From assembly GCA_033065855.1 (NCBI GenBank), contig JAVXUO010000922.1, forward strand, positions 434,001 to 498,000: a stretch of DNA of 64,000 nucleotides, read 5' to 3'. The notes beneath the pieces were generated by a model that saw only the letters and a list, made by a program, of their open reading frames with translations, had not been told where the DNA came from and did no database searches. The stretch comes from Escallonia rubra (lineage: Eukaryota; Streptophyta; Magnoliopsida; Escalloniales; Escalloniaceae). Of this stretch, positions 59,472 through 64,000 are shown one piece after another; positions within the stretch are counted from its first letter, which is position 1; each line of letters begins with the position of its first letter. Position numbers and translations under genes: made by a program.

Positions 59472-59763
59472 TGTATGGAGAGCCTTGCTCTCAGCCCTTA
59501 CTCCATCCTTGTTGTCTCTCACTTTGCCTACTTGAAAGCTGATTCGGACTGCATCATTTGTGGCACCTCCACATAGACGCGAACCCATTTTCCTTGGCAT
59601 TATTTTGGCGACTCCGCTGGGGAGCCTTGCTTTCAGCCCTTACTCCATCCTTGTTGTCTTTCAATTTGCCTCCTCGGAAGCTGATTCGGACTGCAGCCTT
59701 TGTGACACCTCCACATAGACGCGAACCCACTTTCCTTGGCATCATTTTGGCGACTTTGCTCGG
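59472..59763. repeat. ~146-bp tandem duplication of LTR end plus PBS
   Basis: gagccttgct(c/t)tcagcccttactcc recurs at about 59476 and 59622, and each copy runs to ttggcgact (59606 and about 59752). Copy one ends in the intact PBS. Copy two has the decayed form tttggcgactttgctcggaag. The solo LTR has only one copy of this tail. Confidence 0.88.
59606..59623 (+). other. Primer-binding site, tRNA-Arg type
   Basis: TGGCGACTCCGCTGGGGA is the complement of the 3' acceptor stem and T-arm end (…TCCCCAGCGGAGTCGCCA) of a plant tRNA-Arg as I remember it, the primer type reported for Ogre/Tat elements. It directly follows the LTR end. Confidence 0.8.
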
Positions 59764-59810
59764 AAGGTGAGCATCGTCTTACAGTCTGCCTACNTTCCAC
59801 ACTTNGGCAN

Positions 59811-61560
59811 CATGCCTATNCAAAAGAGCGTTATGAGGGCTACCAGCCAGGGCCTTATCCATACCGTGTAAGAAGAGGACCACTCGGGTGAACAAGAGGG
59901 GACTAGTGCCATGCGTCTCCAAGACCAGCCATTAACTACCGCACCTGACGTGCAAGTTGTAGTCAATGCGGCCATCCAGCAGTTCACTCCCATTATAGCC
60001 AGCATACAAGACTCGCAGACCACTCTTATGATCGCCATAATGGAAATGAAAAAATCCGTACAGGCGATGGCCTCACAGCAAATCGTTCCACCGATCTAGC
60101 CTGCAGGACCTAGGCCATCCCCTGACGTCGTCCAGGACCCAGTGTCGTGACCACCACCGCCTCGATCATCTAGATCTTCACCACCTGTAGCTGATACATC
60201 GCATCCCATGATGCCATCACACAGACCGTAAGCAGACCTCTGACCAGTGTTGCAACAAGTCCTCCAAGTTGTTGCACCTCAACATGTGCCAGCCAGAAGC
60301 TCTTCTGAAACTCACGAATCCATTAAAATGGAGCCTAACCCCTACCTGACGGAGCAACATCAAATAACCGGCCAAATGGTGGATATATCTCGCCCGCCCA
60401 CCCATGCCCCCATAAAATTGCCTTTATCAGCACCTGTCATATATCATCATTCTGTTGCTCCTGGTCATCAAATTACCCCGTCAGGGGGCTTGGGGGCTCG
60501 CGGAGCCCCAGCCAACCATCATCCATTAGTTGGCCAGGATAAACCATCCCCCAATTTTGTCTCCAAAACTGAATTCGACACACTCCTCCATCGACTATCA
60601 GAATATTCTGCACCCGACTCATCAGCACGACTGACATACCATGTGTCGTATGCCAATGAGACAACCATCATACCATACCCACTCAAATACAAGCAATCCA
60701 CTTTTGTGCTCTTTAACGGACGTGAAGGCAACGCCCGTGAGCACTTAACAAGATTCGCCGACTCATTGGAGCAATATGGCCCGGGTGATAGTTTGAAACT
60801 AAGGGAGTTTCACAAGTCCCTCACAGGTTTAGCATACACTTGGTATCATCAGATCCCTACGGGGACAGTCTATTCTTGGAGTGAAATGGTCCAACAATTC
60901 TTGGACAAATTCCACTACGAAACTGAATGAGTCACCATAGTGGACATCGCTGGCATACGCCAGAATCCTGGCGAAGACTTAACCAAATATGTGCACCGTT
61001 TTCACCTTAAATGCCTCGAGTGTACATATTTCAATAAGGGTGAGACATTGGTTCCCATATGCATCAAAAACATGAATGACATCTACCGGGTGCATATTGA
61101 GAACCTGCAGTTGAGGTCATGGGGACACCTCAAGGAAACAACCTGACGTACTTACGAGACAGTCGGCCCTGTCAAACCATGGAAGCCTCGCCCACAGAAT
61201 GCACTGCTGGCCTCAGCAGACACATCCAGCACTCAGCGCACCAACGAGAGCAACAACAACAACAACAATTACAGTGGCTTCAAGTATCAATTCCAGGATA
61301 GGGACCCATGCTCCCACAAGCGAAGACAACAGAAGACTACCCCCGCCTATCCCTCTGATTTGAATACGGTGAACAAAATTTTGGTGGAATGGGTGGCCAA
61401 TGACAACAACTTCCAACTGCCACCTGGGCGGATCCACATCACACACGAAGACAAGACCAAGCCCAACTACTGACCTTTCCATCAAGCCCTTGGCCATCTT
61501 CTAAAAAACTGTAATGCGCTGCGAGCTATATTCGCAAGGAAGGCCGCGTCCGGTGACCTA
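59811..61560 (+). pseudogene. Gag of Tat/Ogre-type element, broken
   Basis: The N-terminal part (59911-60240) has a helical segment rich in Gln/Met, then a Pro-rich linker. The retrotransposon gag domain spans about 60650-61000, with a Phe-Asn-Gly block, Leu-Thr-Gly-Leu-Ala-Tyr-Thr-Trp-Tyr, then Trp-Ser-Glu-Met and Gln-Phe-Leu-Asp-Lys-Phe. A late Phe-His-x4-Gly-His-x4-Cys zinc-knuckle-like motif (about 61474-61515) lacks its first Cys. Stops are at about 60097, 60148, 60229, 60241, 60928, 61144 and 61471, all reachable from CGA, CAG or CAA by one C-to-T change. Four single N bases (59794, 59805, 59810, 59820) blur the start. Confidence 0.85.
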
Positions 61561-61879
61561 CATCAACGAAAGAACAACGATGTGCGTAAGGACCCTTACC
61601 TATACCACTGTAACAACAATCGAGAGCATCAGGTGCTCATGGCCGCTACTGGCCACATCGAATCTCTCATCCCCGAAGCTCCTACGGAGGTCTTTCCTAT
61701 GGTCACACCTTGTGTACCTTCTGCTCCTCAGTCAGTGTCCTCAGTTGGACAAATGACGAAGATTAAAGGATTTTTTTGATGAAATGGGGTTTTCACCCGC
61801 AGCACGGACTTATCTCTCAACCTGTTTAATCAAGATCACCACAGGCCTCGGTCCCTAATGTTTTGCCGCCCAAGCCGAA

Positions 61880-62350
61880 CTCAGACATATCCCTTCTACC
61901 GCATTCATTTTTTCGGACGAGGACTCACTATCAATCGAACACCACAACCGACCGTTGTACCTCGCATGCACCGTTAATGGCACGGGCTTCCACCGTGCCT
62001 TAGTAGACTGTGGCGCCTCAATCAACATCATGCCTCTCATCACCCTGCAACGGGCCGGCATTCCCCCAAGAAAGATCATCCGCGACCCCACCAAGATTAC
62101 TGGCTTTGGGCAGGGCCCCCAGTTCACCCTCGGCCATATCACTGTCCATTCCACCAAATTGCCAAATTGGGATGAGCAGTGTGGAAATAAGCCTCTCAAG
62201 TCCAAGTCCAAGTCCAACTCCAAGAAAAGTAATAAGAACAAAAGATCAACTTCAGCACTGCCGCCCACTGTCACGACCAATTCCCCTCCTTTATCCCCCA
62301 AGTCCAAGAACACAAGTCTGAACCCACCGCCCAACGCATCGTCAAAGACA
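61880..62350 (+). pseudogene. Retropepsin-like aspartic protease of the Gypsy element
   Basis: The frame contains an Ala-Leu-Val-Asp-Cys-Gly-Ala-Ser-Ile-Asn-Ile-Met-Pro block (about 62001-62036), the retropepsin active-site region with Asp-Cys-Gly instead of Asp-Thr/Ser-Gly. It is followed by Leu-Gln-Arg-Ala-Gly-Ile-Pro and a Gly-His-Ile flap-distal block. It would release gag-pol products. A Lys/Ser-rich linker follows. Confidence 0.75.
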
Positions 62351-62599
62351 GAAAAATGATCTACCAGTTATGACGGTGTACAGGGGTTTCATGTGGTCCG
62401 TCATCTGACCCCCTCGATCCCGACCCGCCCGCGGAGACAGAATAGTGCTGCACGGCCGAGCGTTACTCGCCAGACCCCGAGCTTACCCCGGGCGCTGCCC
62501 CGCCCAGCTACGAAGATGGTCCTCAATCGCAAGCTGAAGATCTTGAAGAAATCAACCTGGCTAATCCAGGTGAGGAACCTCGACTGAAATACATTGGCA

Positions 62600-63365
62600 C
62601 AAAACTTGCCCCAGGCCGAAGAGAGGTATTGGTTACCCTCCTTCACGAATATCGCGATGTATTGGCATGGAGTTACAACGAGATGCCTGGATTGGACCTG
62701 CATTGGTGACGCACTATCTCAACATTGCTACCAGATCCAGCCCTGTCCGCCAGCACCCACGGTCTTTCGCCCCGAGCTCGAGTTGAAGATTAAAAACGAG
62801 ATAGAGCGACTTTTGCAAGCTGACTTTATTGATCCAATTACTCACCCGATATGGCTGGCTAATATTGTCCATGTCCAAAAGAAGAGTGGCCAAGCCCGTG
62901 TTTGTATTGGCTTTCGCGGCTTGAACAAAACATGCCCTAAAGATGAGTTTCCACTACCCAATATCGACATACTTACGAAGGCTGTCGCCGGACACGAGAC
63001 CTTGTCTTTCATGGATGATTTTGCCGGCTACAACCAAATTCGAATAAATCCGGACGACTGTGCCAAGACAGCCGTTCGGACTGTGATGGGTAACTTTTGA
63101 TGGAACGTCAGGCCCTTCGGTCTCAAGAATGCGGGTGCTACCTATTAGTGGGCCATGACAGCCATCTTCTACGACATGATACACCATACGGTGGAAGACT
63201 ACATTGACGATCTCATCATCAAGTCTAAGAAAGAAAGCAACCACCTCGCTGACCTCTGAGCAGTCTTTGATCGTTGTCGCCAGTACAACATGCGGATGAA
63301 CCCACTGAAATGTGCCTTTGGAGTCTCCTCCGGAAAATTCCTCGGCTTCTTGGTTAGTCGCAAGG
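62600..63365 (+). pseudogene. Reverse transcriptase of the Gypsy element
   Basis: RT blocks in order: Glu-Ile-Glu-Arg-Leu-Leu-x-Ala-x-Phe-Ile (about 62800), Trp-Leu-Ala-Asn-Ile-Val, Arg-Val-Cys-Ile-Gly-Phe-Arg, Leu-Asn-Lys-Thr-Cys-Pro-Lys-Asp, Ser-Phe-Met-Asp-Asp-Phe-Ala-Gly-Tyr-Asn-Gln-Ile (about 63007-63042), Pro-Phe-Gly-Leu-Lys-Asn-Ala-Gly-Ala-Thr-Tyr, and the catalytic Tyr-Ile-Asp-Asp (about 63201-63212). One residue of the usual Val-Asp-Phe-Arg is changed to Gly. Stops at about 63098, 63148 and 63258 and a one-base loss near 63366 break the frame. Confidence 0.9.
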
Positions 63366-64000
63366 GATCGACGTTGACCCTTCCAAAGCCACCTCCATCC
63401 AAGAGATGCCCCCTCTCAAGAGCACCAAACAGTTGAAGAGCTTCCTCGGCAAGGTTTCTTATCTCCACCGATTCATCCCTGCCTTGGCCGTACTTATCAC
63501 ACCCTTCCAGCACTTGACGCGCAAGAGCGTACCGTGGAGTTGGGCTGCGCCCCAACAGCAAGCATTCGAACAAATCAAGGCGGTCCTCATGTCACCGCAG
63601 ACCATGGTCGTGCCACAACGAGGTCTTCCACTCTTGATTTATTTAACCTCCATGCCCAGATCCATAGGGGCATTGCTTGCCCAAGAAGTGGATGGAGTGG
63701 AGCGCCCAATTTATTATCTCAGTCGGTCAATTAGGGGACCCGAAGCCAATTATTCTGAGCTCGTAATACACTACTTTGCCTTGGTCTACGCCTCACAAAA
63801 ATTCAGACACTACTTCTTGTCGCACCAAGTCACGCTTGTCACCAAGGCTGATCCACTACGATACATGCTCACACACCATGCCCTGTCCGGATGACTTACC
63901 CGTTGGTTATTACTATTGGCCGAGTTAGGATTATCCATCAAGAATCCTACAGCTCTAAGGAGCCAAGCACTTGCAGACCTCCTGGCTTTTTCCCGTGCCA
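63366..64000 (+). pseudogene. RT connection and RNase H of the Gypsy element, partial
   Basis: The frame from 63406 has the [15 protein letters not shown] block. It is followed by a RT_RNaseH_2 type domain with Ser-Ile-Gly-Ala-Leu-Leu-Ala-Gln-Glu, Ile-Tyr-Tyr-Leu-Ser-Arg, Tyr-Ser-Glu-Leu and Lys-Phe-Arg-His-Tyr-Phe. A TGA at about 63892 sits where Arg is expected. Coding similarity continues to the window end. Confidence 0.85.

Larger units (their letters stand above)
57654..59604 (+). repeat. 5' LTR of the Tat/Ogre-type element
   Basis: Begins TGTTCCCAACC; the end near 59604 is judged from the solo LTR and the adjacent PBS and may be off by some bases. It contains two minisatellite arrays, a G-box CACGTG at 59213-59218 and TATAAATA at 59248-59255, with the same 35-bp spacing as in the solo LTR. 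Transcription should start near 59280. Confidence 0.85.
57654..64000 (+). mobile_element. Ty3/Gypsy retrotransposon, Tat/Ogre-type, 3' part off window
   Basis: Order on the plus strand: 5' LTR (57654 to about 59604), PBS, gag (about 59811-61560), aspartic protease (about 61880-62180), reverse transcriptase (about 62600-63330) and RNase H (about 63400-63990, cut by the window end). The gag-PR-RT-RH order, tRNA-Arg primer and RT/RNase H peptide style fit the Tat/Ogre branch of Gypsy elements. Multiple in-frame stops and at least one single-base deletion make it inactive. Integrase and the 3' LTR would lie to the right. The 5 bp before the LTR are aaagt, to be compared with the far flank. Confidence 0.9.

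Noticed and set aside
1..64000. tRNA, rRNA or other structural RNA genes
   Set aside because: Only tRNA-complementary primer sites were seen; no cloverleaf with A and B boxes or rRNA segment was recognised by eye.

Overview
This is a 64 kb piece of a repeat-rich flowering-plant (probably eudicot) nuclear genome. The evidence is one intron-containing xyloglucan endotransglucosylase/hydrolase (XTH) gene, AT-rich intergenic DNA, plant transposon families (hAT, Tourist/PIF, Mutator, CACTA, TRIM, L1 LINE, Ty3/Gypsy of Tat/Ogre type) and a decayed endogenous plant pararetrovirus. Only two host genes look intact: a small single-pass membrane protein (5798-6163, minus) and the four-exon XTH gene (41233-43241, minus). 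All alignments and boundaries were read by eye.

Layout. 1-2.9 kb: minus-strand remnant of an endogenous caulimovirid, coat-protein-like region followed by movement-protein-like region, split by a 613-bp hAT MITE. 3.1-4.1 kb: fragment of a CACTA (En/Spm) transposase. 5.8-6.2 kb: membrane-protein gene. 9.5-10.0 kb: TRIM-like element. 10.85-35.92 kb: a direct tandem duplication. Copy 1 (10850-25694) is about 14.8 kb and copy 2 (25695-35924) about 10.2 kb. Most of the length difference is four datable transposon insertions found only in copy 1 (one Tourist-like, three hAT-like), for which copy 2 keeps the empty sites. 36-41 kb: mostly unrecognised sequence with two weak gene relics. 41.2-43.2 kb: XTH gene.

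44.3-45.8 kb: solo LTR with a 5-bp target duplication. 49.0-50.6 kb: 5'-truncated L1 LINE with an identical 18-bp target duplication and a 485-codon open frame. 50.9-52.7 kb: Mutator-like element with about 120-bp terminal inverted repeats and a nested hAT MITE. 53.7-54.3 kb: second copy of the MITE family seen inside the viral relic. 57.65 kb to the window end: 5' LTR, tRNA-Arg primer site and decayed gag-protease-RT-RNase H of a Tat/Ogre-type Gypsy element, the same family as the solo LTR.

No operon-like or defence-like gene system is visible. The most informative structures are the tandem duplication, which gives a relative clock for insertions; the pararetrovirus relic; the duplicated LTR-end/primer-site module; and the pattern of in-frame stops in the Gypsy element, all of which fit C-to-T decay.
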